From Planctomycetota bacterium (GTDB taxonomy: Bacteria; Planctomycetota; Phycisphaerae; UBA1845; PWPN01): a stretch of 64,000 nt of DNA. Location: NCBI GenBank assembly GCA_029550525.1, contig JAKPHF010000050.1, positions 37,903-101,902 of the forward strand, read 5' to 3'. The notes beneath the pieces were generated by a model. The model was not told the origin of the DNA, made no database searches, and saw only the letters and a list, made by a program, of their open reading frames with translations. Positions 43,840 through 52,438 of the stretch are shown one piece after another (positions within the stretch are counted from its first letter, which is position 1; each line of letters opens with the position of its first letter). Made by a program: the position numbers and the translations under genes.

Positions 43840-44677
43840 TCGCCCGCAAGGCCCGGGCGGTGTTCTCGATAAGCACCTCGGGGTAGTGCGTATAGGGCGG
43901 AATCATCTCGGCAGTGACGTAGCCGTCGTAGCCGACCTCGCGCAGGGCCTTGGTCACCTCGGGCCAGTTCACGTCGCCGGCCAACAGATCGACGAAGCCT
44001 GCGGCCGTACCGGCGGCCCGCTTGAAGTCCTTCACGTGCACGCGGACGATCCGCTTGCCGAGAGCCCGGATCCACTGCTCGGGGTAGCCGAAGAGCACGA
44101 CGTTGCCCACATCGAAGTACGCGCCCACACTGCTGCTCTTGAACTGATCGATGAACTGGACCAGTTCCAGCGGGCTCATGAGGAAGCGGTTCCAGACGTT
44201 CTCGATGCCGATCTTGACGCCGGCTTGCTCGGCCTCGCCGACCAGCGAGGCGATCGTCTCGCTCGAGCGCGACCAGGCGTCGCGATAGTCCACCACCGGT
44301 GCGTCGGGCATGAAAAAGACGTCCACCGCACCGGGCACGACGAGAATGGCATCCACACCCAGCACGGGAGCGGCGGCGATCATGCGACGGACGATCTGCT
44401 TGCCCTTTTCGCGGATCTTGGCATCGGGGTGGGTCAGGGGCGCCTCCCAGAGCATGCCGGTAGCCAGGCCTGCGATCTCCACGCCTTCCGAGCGGATAGC
44501 CGAGGCCAGCTTGACCAAGTCGGCGTCCTTGGTTTCAGGCGTAAGCGCGCCGGCTGGCGAGAACGCCACCTCGATGGCGTCAAAGCCTGCAGATTTGGCC
44601 TGCCGTGCCGCGCCGGCGAAATCCGTCAGTCCACCCAGGCCGCCCGGAAACGACCAGCAACTGATGCTTGCTTTCAT
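43829..44677 (-). CDS. Sugar phosphate isomerase/epimerase (xylose-isomerase-like TIM barrel)
   Basis: The 282-residue protein is a TIM barrel of the AP-endonuclease 2 family. Metal-binding residues are seen in [11 protein letters not shown] (Glu), AYFDVGNVV (Asp), [10 protein letters not shown] (His and Asp) and [10 protein letters not shown] (Glu). It probably epimerises or isomerises a sugar such as a ketohexose or ribulose phosphate. The ATG has AGGAG upstream. No family-specific substrate can be read. Confidence 0.88.
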   Translation of the reverse strand: MKASISCWSFPGGLGGLTDFAGAARQAKSAGFDAIEVAFSPAGALTPETKDADLVKLASAIRSEGVEIAGLATGMLWEAPLTHPDAKIREKGKQIVRRMIAAAPVLGVDAILVVPGAVDVFFMPDAPVVDYRDAWSRSSETIASLVGEAEQAGVKIGIENVWNRFLMSPLELVQFIDQFKSSSVGAYFDVGNVVLFGYPEQWIRALGKRIVRVHVKDFKRAAGTAAGFVDLLAGDVNWPEVTKALREVGYDGYVTAEMIPPYTHYPEVLIENTARALRAIIG

Positions 44678-45021
44678 GGTGATTGGCTCCTGTCCGCCGC
44701 CCGCAACCGCCCGGGTCGGCCTCGAGGTTTGTTGACCGGATCATACCCGATGTGTCTATCGTAGCGACTTGCGGGAAGGTGTAAACACCCGGCCATCGCC
44801 TCGCCCCGGCGGCGCACCGGCGGCGTGAGACCTACTTCCGAGCCGCGACGGAAAGGGAGCGGTTGCGGTGGCAGGTAATCTGACTAAGCTACGGCAATCG
44901 CCGGCCCGGAGAGCGGACATCTTACCCGCCCAAGGCGGGCTGAACGCCGCTCGGAGGCGGGGTAAGATGCCCGCCCCCCAAGACACGGCAGTCGATCAGT
45001 CATCTGTTCGGAGTCATGCGA
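44678..45021. other. Gap between divergent isomerase and uxaC genes
   Basis: The 344 bases carry a repeat element at 44918-44979 and a small inverted sequence GGTGTAAACACC (44778-44789) that could be an operator. No gene and no clear promoter is seen. Confidence 0.4.
44918..44979. repeat. CATCTTACCCGCC/GGCGGGGTAAGATG inverted repeat
   Basis: CATCTTACCCGCC (44918-44930) pairs with GGCGGGGTAAGATG (44956-44969), with an inner CCCGCC/GGCGGG pairing. It is a longer relative of the GGCGGGCAAGATGCCCGCC palindromes elsewhere. Confidence 0.65.
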
Positions 45022-46452
45022 ATGGCCAAGGACGTGTTCATCACCGAGGATTTTCTGCTCCAGACCGAGGCGGCCCGACGGCTGTATCACGAATATGCCG
45101 AGGGCTTGCCCATCATCGACTATCACTGCCATCTGCCTCCCGACCAGATCGCCCGGGACCACCGGTTCGCCAACCTGACGCAGGTCTGGCTGGCCGGCGA
45201 CCACTACAAGTGGCGGGCCATGCGGACCAACGGCGTGGACGAGCGATACTGCACGGGCGACGCCAGCGATTACGAGAAGTTCTGCAAGTGGGCGGAGACC
45301 ATGCCCCGCTGCCTGCGGAACCCGCTGTATCACTGGACGCACCTGGAGCTGAAGCGCTATTTCGGCATCAGCGACCGGCTGTTGAGCCCGGCGACCGCCC
45401 AGAGCATCTGGGACGAGTGCAACGCCAAGCTGGCCCAGCCGGAGTTCTCCTGCCGCGGGCTCATCCGCCAGTCGAACGTGGCCCTGATCTGCACCACTGA
45501 CGACCCTGTGGACACGCTCGAGCATCACCAGGCCATCGCTCGCGACAAGTCGTTCGATATCCCCGTGTTGCCCGCCTGGCGGCCGGACAAGGCCACCGCC
45601 ATCGCCGACGTGGCTGAGTTCAACGCCTACGTCGACAAGCTGGCCGCGGCGGCCGACGTGGAGATCAACACGTTCGATGCGCTGCTAACCGCCCTGCGCA
45701 AGCGTCACGCCTACTTCCACGACAACGGCTGTCGCGTGTCGGACCACGGGCTGGAGACCATCCGGGCCGAGGACTTCACCGAGAAGGAGGTCTCGGCCAC
45801 GTTCGCCAAGGCTCGCGCGGGCAAGCCGGTCAGCCCGGCCGAAGCTTACGCCTTCGAGTTGGCCATGCTGTATCACTTCGGCATCATGGACCACGAGAAG
45901 GGCTGGACGCAGCAGTTCCACATCGGCGCCTTGCGCAACAACAACAGCCGCATGTTCGCCCGGGCCGGCCGGGACATCGGCTTCGACTCCATCGGCGACT
46001 TCGAGGTGGCCCGTCCCTTGAGCCGACTCCTCGACCGGCTCGACCGCACGAACCAGTTGGCCCGCACGATCCTGTACAACCTCAACCCGCGCGACAACGC
46101 CCTGATGGCGACCATGATCGGCAACTTCCAGGACGGCTCCATACCGGGCAAGATCCAGTACGGCAGCGCGTGGTGGTTCCTCGACCAGAAGGACGGCATG
46201 GAAGCCCAGATCGAAGCGCTCTCGCAGATGAGCCTGCTGAGCCGGTTCGTGGGCATGCTCACCGACAGCCGGTCGTTCCTGTCGTATACACGGCACGAGT
46301 ACTTCCGGCGCATCCTGTGCAACGTGCTCGGCAACGACATGACCGCCGGCCTGATCCCTGACGATTACGAGCTGGTCGGCGGCATGGTGCGGGACATCTG
46401 CTATTACAACGCGGCGGACTATTTCGGGTTTGAGGTGAAGAAGAAGCTCTGA
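45022..46452 (+). CDS. uxaC: Uronate isomerase
   Basis: The 476-residue enzyme interconverts glucuronate with fructuronate and galacturonate with tagaturonate. It shows IIDYHCHLPPDQIARDHRFA with the metal-binding His-x-His, NLTQVWLAGDHYKWRAMR, LICTTDDPVDTLEHH, and FHIGALRNNNSRMF. GGAG stands 8 bases before the second ATG (45022) and only 2 before the first (45016), so 45022 is chosen. The enzyme is cytoplasmic and links the cluster to uronic-acid catabolism; uxaB/uxuA-type genes are not in the window. Confidence 0.95.
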   Translation: MAKDVFITEDFLLQTEAARRLYHEYAEGLPIIDYHCHLPPDQIARDHRFANLTQVWLAGDHYKWRAMRTNGVDERYCTGDASDYEKFCKWAETMPRCLRNPLYHWTHLELKRYFGISDRLLSPATAQSIWDECNAKLAQPEFSCRGLIRQSNVALICTTDDPVDTLEHHQAIARDKSFDIPVLPAWRPDKATAIADVAEFNAYVDKLAAAADVEINTFDALLTALRKRHAYFHDNGCRVSDHGLETIRAEDFTEKEVSATFAKARAGKPVSPAEAYAFELAMLYHFGIMDHEKGWTQQFHIGALRNNNSRMFARAGRDIGFDSIGDFEVARPLSRLLDRLDRTNQLARTILYNLNPRDNALMATMIGNFQDGSIPGKIQYGSAWWFLDQKDGMEAQIEALSQMSLLSRFVGMLTDSRSFLSYTRHEYFRRILCNVLGNDMTAGLIPDDYELVGGMVRDICYYNAADYFGFEVKKKL

Positions 46453-46475
46453 GCTATGGGCGGTGAGCTATGAGC
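46450..46475 (+). repeat. GTGAGCTNTGAGCC-type repeat at the uxaC stop
   Basis: The stop codon runs into TGAGCTATGGGCGGTGAGCT and ATGAGCC, two units of the repeat also found at 2967-2998 and 30306-30328. Confidence 0.5.
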
Positions 46476-46484
46476 CGGACGCCT

Positions 46485-46503
46485 GGGGGGCATCTTGCCC
46501 GCC
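46485..46503. repeat. GGGGGGCATCTTGCCCGCC palindrome variant
   Basis: It is a variant, in reverse orientation, of the GGCGGGCAAGATGCCCGCC element, lying between the convergent uxaC and DUF4838 genes. Confidence 0.6.
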
Positions 46504-46561
46504 TCGACTGGGCAACACTATGCGGCGCACGCGTTTTCGTGCTCGTAAAACTCTTCTCACC

Positions 46562-46604
46562 CCGCAGGAGCGAGGGCGCTGCAGGTGCGCCGTCGCTCCT
46601 GCGG
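46562..46604. terminator. Long hairpin between convergent genes
   Basis: CCGCAGGAGCGA (46562-46573) pairs with TCGCTCCTGCGG (46593-46604), and inside them GGCGC pairs with GCGCC, so the stem has about 17 pairs. T-runs are weak on both sides; it may end transcripts from both directions. Confidence 0.5.
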
Positions 46605-46624
46605 ATGGTCTTGCGGGCGTCTGA

Positions 46625-48412
46625 TCACTCCGTGGCGTCGACTTGGGTATTGAGCCAAGCCATGTCGCGGCCTTCGGCCACGCGGGTCATGCCGATGGCC
46701 TCGGCGGTACGCAGGAACTCCCGGTAGACGCCGATCTGCGTATGGGCGACGGGCCAGGGAGCGTTCGTGGTTTCGGCTTCCTTGCGCAAACGACCCCATT
46801 GGATGATGAACGTGTACAGGACGGGCAATTGGGCCGTCCGCACCCGCAGGAGCAGATCGGCGTCGCTGCCGGCGGCCTGCTCGGCCGCCTTCAAGTGCGC
46901 GAGTCCCTTGCTCAGCGTGTCCAGTGAGAGAAACTTGGCGTCGGCGCCGGAGAAGCAGCCCAGCGGGTCCCCCGTGGCCTGGACCGCATCATGCGTGACC
47001 TTCAGATATGCACGGATGTGCGGCGCGGCCGGTCCGTAGTAGCCGTCGATGAACTCCGCGATCAGCTTGTCCGCATCGAGCGACGGGTCCCAGAGCAGCT
47101 TGGCGAGCACCCAGGCCCGCAGCTCCATCATCTCGGCGCCCCAGGTGTGATAGGCCCCCTGCTCGAACAGCCCCACCACGCCGTGATCGGCGAAGAACTT
47201 CACGTTGGGCCCCAGCACATTCAGGTTCGGGTGCGGCATGACGTAGTGGGCGAAGTTGGTGGTGTAATCCCACACGTACAGCCGATTGCAGACTTTTGAC
47301 CAACCCTCGATGTCCTTGCGAAAGGCTTCGTTACGCGGATCGATCAACGGTTTGCTGAATGAGCACTCGATGCTGCACAGCCAGACGACGACGTTGTGCC
47401 GGGGCCGCGTCTTCAGCGGCGGCTTGCGGGTATACTGGTAGGCCAGCGTGCTGATCGCGACGCGCGGATAGTCCTTTTCGATCGCTTCGGCCACGGCGTT
47501 CACGAACCGCAACAGCGAGCCCGCCGGACTGCCTTCTTCCTTGTCGATGGCCGCACACTTGGCACACTGGCAGTTGCCGTACCAGTCGTTCTGCGAAACC
47601 GACGCCATGGTGGCGGCGGGATTTTTCGCCAACTGCGCGGCGAGATTCCGAATCAGTTCGGCCCGCACCTCCTCGTTCGTCAGGCACAATTGCGCCTGCT
47701 CGTGCTTGCGCTTCCCATCGATTTCGCTGAACCACTCAGGATGGTCGGCGAAGTATTTATTCGGCGGAATCAGTCCATAAAACGTATGGACGAAGCCTTG
47801 GATGACGTGCTTGCCGCCGCGCTTCTCGTCGAGAGTGGGCCGCGCGCCGTTGCAGCGATTGCGGGCCGCCCAGTCGCCGTCGAAGGCGCTGAACCAGAAC
47901 GGCTCGCGATATTCCAGCCGCGGCACGTACCGCACGTTCAGGTTGTCGAACACCAGCTCGGATCGCGCCGGCACGAATTCCACGCCGGGCGCCCACCAGC
48001 GGACACCGACATGATCTTCGAGGAACGCATAGACCGCGTACAGCGTGCCGCGCGGCCGGCCGCCGGCGAGGATGAGATCCTGGCCGACGGTGCGAATGAC
48101 CAGCCCCTCTTCGCCCAGCCCTTCAACCGTAAACTGCGGATCGGCGAGCCTGGCGGCACCCGGTCCGACGAGCAACCGCGGGCCCGTGACCGACTCGGCA
48201 CCTTGCCCCACCGTGAACTCCGCGCCAGTTACTTGCCCGAGGTAGTGCGCGAGTTCATCAGCCGCGTGCCGCTCGGACAGACTGGCATCACCACTGACGA
48301 CGATGCTCGCCGATGCCCGGCCGTTCGAGGCAATCTCCACGGCATGGCCAACCGACACACCCCAGCCCAGGACGATGAGCGCCAGTGTTGCGATCTTCGT
48401 GACCGTGATCAT
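46625..48412 (-). CDS. Exported DUF4838-type glycan-related protein
   Basis: The 595-residue protein has a signal peptide (TLALIVLGWGVSVGHA). An N-terminal domain like the leading domain of alpha-glucuronidases (AADELAHYLGQVTGAEF, LAGGRPRGTLYAVYAFLEDH, VGVRWWAPG) precedes the DUF4838 barrel-like part with HTFYGLIPPNKYFADHPEWF, SVSQNDWYGNCQCAKC and VVVWLCSIECSFSKPL. Such proteins are frequent in Planctomycetota and Bacteroidota polysaccharide loci; activity is not proven for most. GGAGG stands 7 bases before the ATG. It is next to uronate isomerase, so a uronic-acid glycan is a reasonable guess. Confidence 0.88.
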   Translation of the reverse strand: MITVTKIATLALIVLGWGVSVGHAVEIASNGRASASIVVSGDASLSERHAADELAHYLGQVTGAEFTVGQGAESVTGPRLLVGPGAARLADPQFTVEGLGEEGLVIRTVGQDLILAGGRPRGTLYAVYAFLEDHVGVRWWAPGVEFVPARSELVFDNLNVRYVPRLEYREPFWFSAFDGDWAARNRCNGARPTLDEKRGGKHVIQGFVHTFYGLIPPNKYFADHPEWFSEIDGKRKHEQAQLCLTNEEVRAELIRNLAAQLAKNPAATMASVSQNDWYGNCQCAKCAAIDKEEGSPAGSLLRFVNAVAEAIEKDYPRVAISTLAYQYTRKPPLKTRPRHNVVVWLCSIECSFSKPLIDPRNEAFRKDIEGWSKVCNRLYVWDYTTNFAHYVMPHPNLNVLGPNVKFFADHGVVGLFEQGAYHTWGAEMMELRAWVLAKLLWDPSLDADKLIAEFIDGYYGPAAPHIRAYLKVTHDAVQATGDPLGCFSGADAKFLSLDTLSKGLAHLKAAEQAAGSDADLLLRVRTAQLPVLYTFIIQWGRLRKEAETTNAPWPVAHTQIGVYREFLRTAEAIGMTRVAEGRDMAWLNTQVDATE

Positions 48413-48735
48413 GTTGGTTCCTCCGTTTGTGTGCGAATCAGGCTAACCGTCTCCACGTCCGGCGTCGAGAGCGGCGCGGATAGCGGGAGAATCAAGCGAG
48501 GCAAACGGCGTCCCTTGATCGGAGGCGCGCAAACGAGAGTGCACGGAACGTGCTCCCGGGCAGAGGAGCGACGCGTCGCGCGCAATGGTGTTACAGCATG
48601 AGGTAGAAACCAGGATCAGCACCGGCCGCAAGCCGGGCGGGATCCGTCTTTCAGCAGGTTATGTCGAGATAGAGCGCACTCCCCCGCCTCGGCAGGCCGG
48701 ACAACCCCCAAGACACGAAAGGATCCCAAGCGGGA
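48413..48735. other. Gap between the response regulator and the DUF4838 gene
   Basis: I see no gene, terminator or clear promoter in these 323 bases. The right part should hold the end of the response-regulator transcript and the left part the promoter of the DUF4838 gene. Confidence 0.35.
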
Positions 48736-49410
48736 TCAACTTTGCTGGAGAACCCACTCGACGGCCCGGTGGGTCAATTCGGTACCGGACTTGAGGTTGA
48801 GCTTCGACTTGATGTTGTCGCGATGGGTTTCGATGGTCTTGACGCTCAGGTGCAGCTTGGCCGCGATCTGGCGCGTGCTCAGGCCCTGGCCGATCATCTG
48901 GAAGACTTCGAGTTCACGATCGCTCAGTCCGTCGATGTCCGAGTGTTCGAGCCAGTTCCCGCCGGCGGCTCGCTGCAACACGCGATCGGTCATGCGACGG
49001 CTCAGGTAGATCTGTCCCCGCAGGACCTGCCGCACGGCGTTGATGATGTGATCAGTGGCCTCTTCCTTGTTGATGTAGCCCATGGCCCCCGCCCGCAGGG
49101 CCCGCTCGGCGTACAACGATTCGTCGTACATGGATGAGACGAGCATCTTGATGCCCGGGTCGTGAGCCTTGATCTGCTTCACCAGTTCGATGCCGTTGCC
49201 GCTCTTGAGCGAGATGTCGATGATGACCACGTCCGGATGACAGTCATTGACGAGCCGCATGGCGGCCGGCGCATCTTCCGCTTCGCCACAGACTTCCAGG
49301 TCGGGTTCATGCGCGATCAAGCCGGCCAGGCCGCGCCGAACGATCGGATGATCATCCACTACCAGCACCCGCGTCTTCTGCCCAATCGCTCGTGCCTTGG
49401 TCATTGCCAT
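48736..49410 (-). CDS. NarL/FixJ-family response regulator
   Basis: The 224-residue protein has a receiver domain (RVLVVDDHPIVRRGLAGLI, phospho-acceptor Asp65 in VIIDISLKSGNG, Lys115 in GYINKEEATD) and a LuxR-type helix-turn-helix (LSDRELEVFQMIGQGLSTRQ, IAAKLHLSVKTIETHRDNIK). It controls transcription when phosphorylated. GGGAGG precedes the ATG. No kinase is adjacent; the nearest is the soluble kinase at 51481 on the other strand. Confidence 0.93.
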   Translation of the reverse strand: MAMTKARAIGQKTRVLVVDDHPIVRRGLAGLIAHEPDLEVCGEAEDAPAAMRLVNDCHPDVVIIDISLKSGNGIELVKQIKAHDPGIKMLVSSMYDESLYAERALRAGAMGYINKEEATDHIINAVRQVLRGQIYLSRRMTDRVLQRAAGGNWLEHSDIDGLSDRELEVFQMIGQGLSTRQIAAKLHLSVKTIETHRDNIKSKLNLKSGTELTHRAVEWVLQQS

Positions 49411-50253
49411 TGAGAATCCTCCCGTTTACATCGAGCAAACCACGGCCGCGCCGCCGCCGTCTGCCGAAAAATCTTCCAGGCTCGCACCGACCATATCGCC
49501 GCTACATGGCATCATATGCACGATCGTGCCGGAAACGTCGGGAACTCGCCCAGGATTCCGTCGGGCTTGCAACGGGCGTTTCGCGCCGCCGTATCGAACC
49601 GACACCCCGGGCGGCCGATAGTTCACGCGGCGGCCCATTCCAGCCGGCTCTCCCAGGATCTGCCGATGTGATCTTCCGGCGATTATCCCAGCATATCAGC
49701 ATAGGCATGATCTGCCCGAAGTAGCAGCATTCCTGATTTATATGCATTCGACTCGCGCGCGTGCCGACGCGTTGTTCGTCCGTCCATGCGCGACGCCGGT
49801 CCGCGCGGACATCGTTGGCACCACCTGAAAGTGGGCGACCAGACACACCGTTCGCCGGACGGGAAACGCCCGGACAAATCCGGGCAACGGCCGTAGTCAG
49901 ACCGTTGCCCGGTCCCTCCCGTCTTCCCCTGCGGAAAGCGACAATTGTTCCGGCGAGCGCGCCTCAACTGCCCCCACGACGGACTGAGGACCATCGATCG
50001 TTGTGGATTTGAGACGCTGCGCCGCATGTGTCGCGGCGCTAGATCGGAGTTCCGCAGTGATCCTGCCGCGAGTTCATTCTAATGGGCAGGCGAGTGTCGG
50101 CAACGGGTCGGGGTTTCCCCCATTCCGCTTCCGGTCGATGCCCCTGTGGTGCTCGCATACGCGGCCTGATTCGCGCGTTCACCGGAGTGTTGTAACCTGC
50201 GTCCGTGTGAAATGGAGACCGGCAACGGCACACCCGGAAGAGGAGCAAGACCG
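49411..50253. other. 840-base gap without recognised gene
   Basis: The gap separates divergent genes. Short frames on both strands lack ribosome binding sites and family features. A perfect hairpin CCGGGCAACGG/CCGTTGCCCGG lies at 49880-49912. The stretch is less GC-biased by codon position than the genes around it, so it is probably regulatory or holds an untranslated RNA. Confidence 0.4.
49880..49912. other. Perfect 11-bp hairpin in the long gap
   Basis: CCGGGCAACGG (49880-49890) pairs fully with CCGTTGCCCGG (49902-49912) around an 11-base loop. No T-run follows on either strand. Confidence 0.45.
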
Positions 50254-50751
50254 ATGACCATGGATGCTGACCGCACCGGGATCGTGGAGTTCAACTTCCA
50301 GTGTCCGCAAGCGGCGGAAGTGTTTTTGGTAGGCAGCTTTAATGGCTGGAACCCGCACTCGCATCCTCTGCGTCGGAGCGACGACGGTCACTGGACATGT
50401 GCCGTGAAGTTGGCCCCCGGAGCCTATCAGTTCTACTACCTCGCGAGGCTCCCGATTCTACGCGGTGTGGCTGGCTCGAACGTGACGGTTTCGAGTTGGT
50501 CGAGCAGTCCGCTCGACTTTGTCGTGGTCGCGCCACGCGGGGGGAGTGTGCAGACGGATGCACAAGATGGATCCGCCTTCATGCTCTCTGACAAGTCGGG
50601 TGAGCCAGAAGACGATCAATGGGCGGACGATATTAGCCTGCTGCCGCTCAGCGAATTGGAAATCGCGTTGGTTCGGGGATTCCGGCGGCTTCCCGACCAT
50701 GAATCTCGATCAGCGTTTCTCGACGTCCTGGAGGAATCGGCCTACTCGTAA
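50254..50751 (+). CDS. Small protein with N-terminal CBM48 (glycogen-binding, isoamylase early-set) domain
   Basis: The 165-residue protein starts at an ATG with AGAGGAGC upstream. Residues about 8-65 (VEFNFQCPQAAEVFLVGSFN, GWNPHSHPLRRSDDGHWTCA, VKLAPGAYQFYYL) match the early-set fold of AMPK-beta and isoamylase domains, with the GSFNGW motif that contacts glucan. The rest of the fold departs from the family, and the tail (LSELEIALVRGFRRLPDHES) is helical. No catalytic domain is attached. A shorter relative is at 51034-51336. It probably binds an alpha-glucan or a protein partner in the cytoplasm. Confidence 0.8.
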   Translation: MTMDADRTGIVEFNFQCPQAAEVFLVGSFNGWNPHSHPLRRSDDGHWTCAVKLAPGAYQFYYLARLPILRGVAGSNVTVSSWSSSPLDFVVVAPRGGSVQTDAQDGSAFMLSDKSGEPEDDQWADDISLLPLSELEIALVRGFRRLPDHESRSAFLDVLEESAYS

Positions 50752-50777
50752 AAGCCCCGATGTCGGCGAGGTGATCG

Positions 50778-50978
50778 ATGCTGAGAGAGAGAGTGCTGAG
50801 CCGCCCTATTTCGCAACGCGACCGTGTAACGGCCGTCGAAGACATCGAAGGTACGCCATGTCTGATCGTGCTGGAACAGGATCGGTTCGGGCGGTATCGC
50901 GAAGTATCGATTCGAGCGATCAAGTCGATTCGTTCCTCACGATCGGCAATGACGCAACGGTCTGCGGTTGTGGCTTGA
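50778..50978 (+). CDS. Small basic protein between two CBM48 genes, function unknown
   Basis: The 66-residue frame begins MLRERVLSRPISQRDRVTAV with GAGGTG five bases upstream. It has a plausible beta-rich middle (TPCLIVLEQDRFGRYREVSI) and is strongly basic. Codon third positions are less G/C-biased than in neighbours, so it may not be a real gene. Its place 26 bases after the first CBM48 gene suggests cotranscription. Confidence 0.4.
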   Translation: MLRERVLSRPISQRDRVTAVEDIEGTPCLIVLEQDRFGRYREVSIRAIKSIRSSRSAMTQRSAVVA

Positions 50979-51008
50979 TATCCGGCCATTTTCTTCTTTG
51001 ATGTGCGC

Positions 51009-51014
51009 TATAAT
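51009..51014 (+). promoter_or_regulatory. -10 box TATAAT before the second CBM48 gene
   Basis: A perfect TATAAT lies 19 bases before the ATG at 51034; the -35 region is poor. The leader would be about 12-14 bases and includes GGAGG. Confidence 0.45.
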
Positions 51015-51033
51015 TGGTTCGGAGGTGTGTGTC

Positions 51034-51336
51034 ATGATTCATCGAAACGATCAGGGCGAAATCGAATTCCGGTTTCACGACCCGCAAGCACAAGAGGTCT
51101 ACCTGGTCGGGGATTTCAACTGCTGGGATACCGAGGCCACTCCGATGTCGCGGACGGCAGAAGGACATTGGTTCGTCCGTCTGACACTGGAAGACGGGGT
51201 GTACGAATACAAGTTCCTGGCCGACGGCCGCTACCGGTTGGATGACGCCGCCAGTGGAGTGGAAGAAGTCCCCTTCGCATGCAACAGTGTGCTCGTCCTG
51301 AATCAGCGTTCCGAGCCCGCATTGCCCGTGGGCTAA
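51034..51336 (+). CDS. Single-domain CBM48 (isoamylase early-set) protein
   Basis: The 100-residue protein is one complete early-set domain: IEFRFHDPQAQEVYLVGDFN, CWDTEATPMSRTAEGHWFVR, DGVYEYKFLADGRYRLDDAA, and CNSVLVLN at the end. The glucan-contacting tryptophan position reads GDFNCW. GGAGG stands 8 bases before ATG 51034, which decides the start. It pairs with the longer relative at 50254. Confidence 0.85.
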   Translation: MIHRNDQGEIEFRFHDPQAQEVYLVGDFNCWDTEATPMSRTAEGHWFVRLTLEDGVYEYKFLADGRYRLDDAASGVEEVPFACNSVLVLNQRSEPALPVG

Positions 51337-51480
51337 TCCACTCGGTTCCATGACGAAGTCCCGGCGCAAGGCGCGTTGCGTATCTTCCGGATTTCGAGTG
51401 CGCGGTCAGCGAGAGTTCGCTGGCGCGATTCTTGGTGTTGAGATTCCCGAGTCCTGGTTTTTGACCGCAAAGGAGAGACT

Positions 51481-52254
51481 ATGTGTTGCCCCGCGTCGGA
51501 AACCACTCAGGTGGACTCTTCTCGCCGGGAAGCCCTGGCTGCACTGGGTGAGATCGCCAGCCGCATGGCCCACGAGATCCGCAACCCGCTCAACGCGATC
51601 CGCATGCAGGTGGCGGTCATCCGCAACAAGCTCCTCAAGCCGGACCCCCGTAATCTCGAGGTCGCCCGGGCCCAGCTGGAGCGGCTGGAGGTGGAGGTCT
51701 TGCGGGTGGAAAAGCTGGCCAAGGCGTTCCTGGAGTTCGGTCGCCCTCCCGCCGACGAGCCGGAGGAGATCTGTCTGGCCGCCCTGATCAAGGATGTGAT
51801 CAGCCTCCTGGAACCGGAGTTCGAAGAAGCCGGGCATACGCTGGAGTTCCGCGACGAGTCGGCGGGCGGCCTGTGGGTGCGGATGGACAAAGGCAAGCTG
51901 CGACAGGTTTTGCTGAACCTCCTGATCAATGCTCGCGAAGCCATGTCGGCGGCCCCGGGCCGGGCTTGCGTACAACTGCGCCGAGACGGCGACGGGCAGG
52001 CCTGCATCCAGATCGAGGATACGGGCTGCGGCATCCCCCAGGAGGAGTTGGGCGAGATCTTCATGCCGTTCCAAAAATGGAACTCATCCGGAGAGGGACT
52101 GGGGCTGGCCATCGCACATAAAATCGTGGATACCGCCGGCGGAACCATCCGGGTGCAGTCCCAGGTCGGCGCGGGAAGTTGCTTCGAGGTCCTGCTCCCT
52201 TTGTCGGAGGCCAGCCTGGCGACCCAGGCCGAACCCAGGACTCAAGCCTTTTAG
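51481..52254 (+). CDS. Soluble sensor histidine kinase without sensor domain
   Basis: The 257-residue protein has the phospho-acceptor box ASRMAHEIRNPLNAIRMQV with His31, an N box LRQVLLNLLINAREAM, the G1 box IEDTGCGIP and the G2 box GEGLGLAIAHKIV. There is no transmembrane helix and only about 20 residues before the H-box, so the input must come from a partner or another protein. This resembles the NtrB/FlgS class. GGAGAG precedes the ATG. The partner regulator is not adjacent. Confidence 0.92.
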   Translation: MCCPASETTQVDSSRREALAALGEIASRMAHEIRNPLNAIRMQVAVIRNKLLKPDPRNLEVARAQLERLEVEVLRVEKLAKAFLEFGRPPADEPEEICLAALIKDVISLLEPEFEEAGHTLEFRDESAGGLWVRMDKGKLRQVLLNLLINAREAMSAAPGRACVQLRRDGDGQACIQIEDTGCGIPQEELGEIFMPFQKWNSSGEGLGLAIAHKIVDTAGGTIRVQSQVGAGSCFEVLLPLSEASLATQAEPRTQAF

Positions 52255-52438
52255 AGCAGAATACCTGACCATAACCAAACCTCCACCAACCGGTGTGACG
52301 ACGGAAGTGAACCTGCCGAGGCCACCAGGGGTACTATCGGTCTGGGAACCTGGTGGACGGCCCGGATTTCCCGGATACCATGGAAGGTGATCCGGCCTCG
52401 CGCGGCGATGGCCGAAGCCGTTCTCCGGGCTACCTCAA

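Noticed and set aside
50440..50520. A frameshift in the first CBM48 gene
   Set aside because: The second half of the fold departs from the family, and pieces of a better match can be pieced from other frames, but this would need several indels; divergence is the simpler reading.
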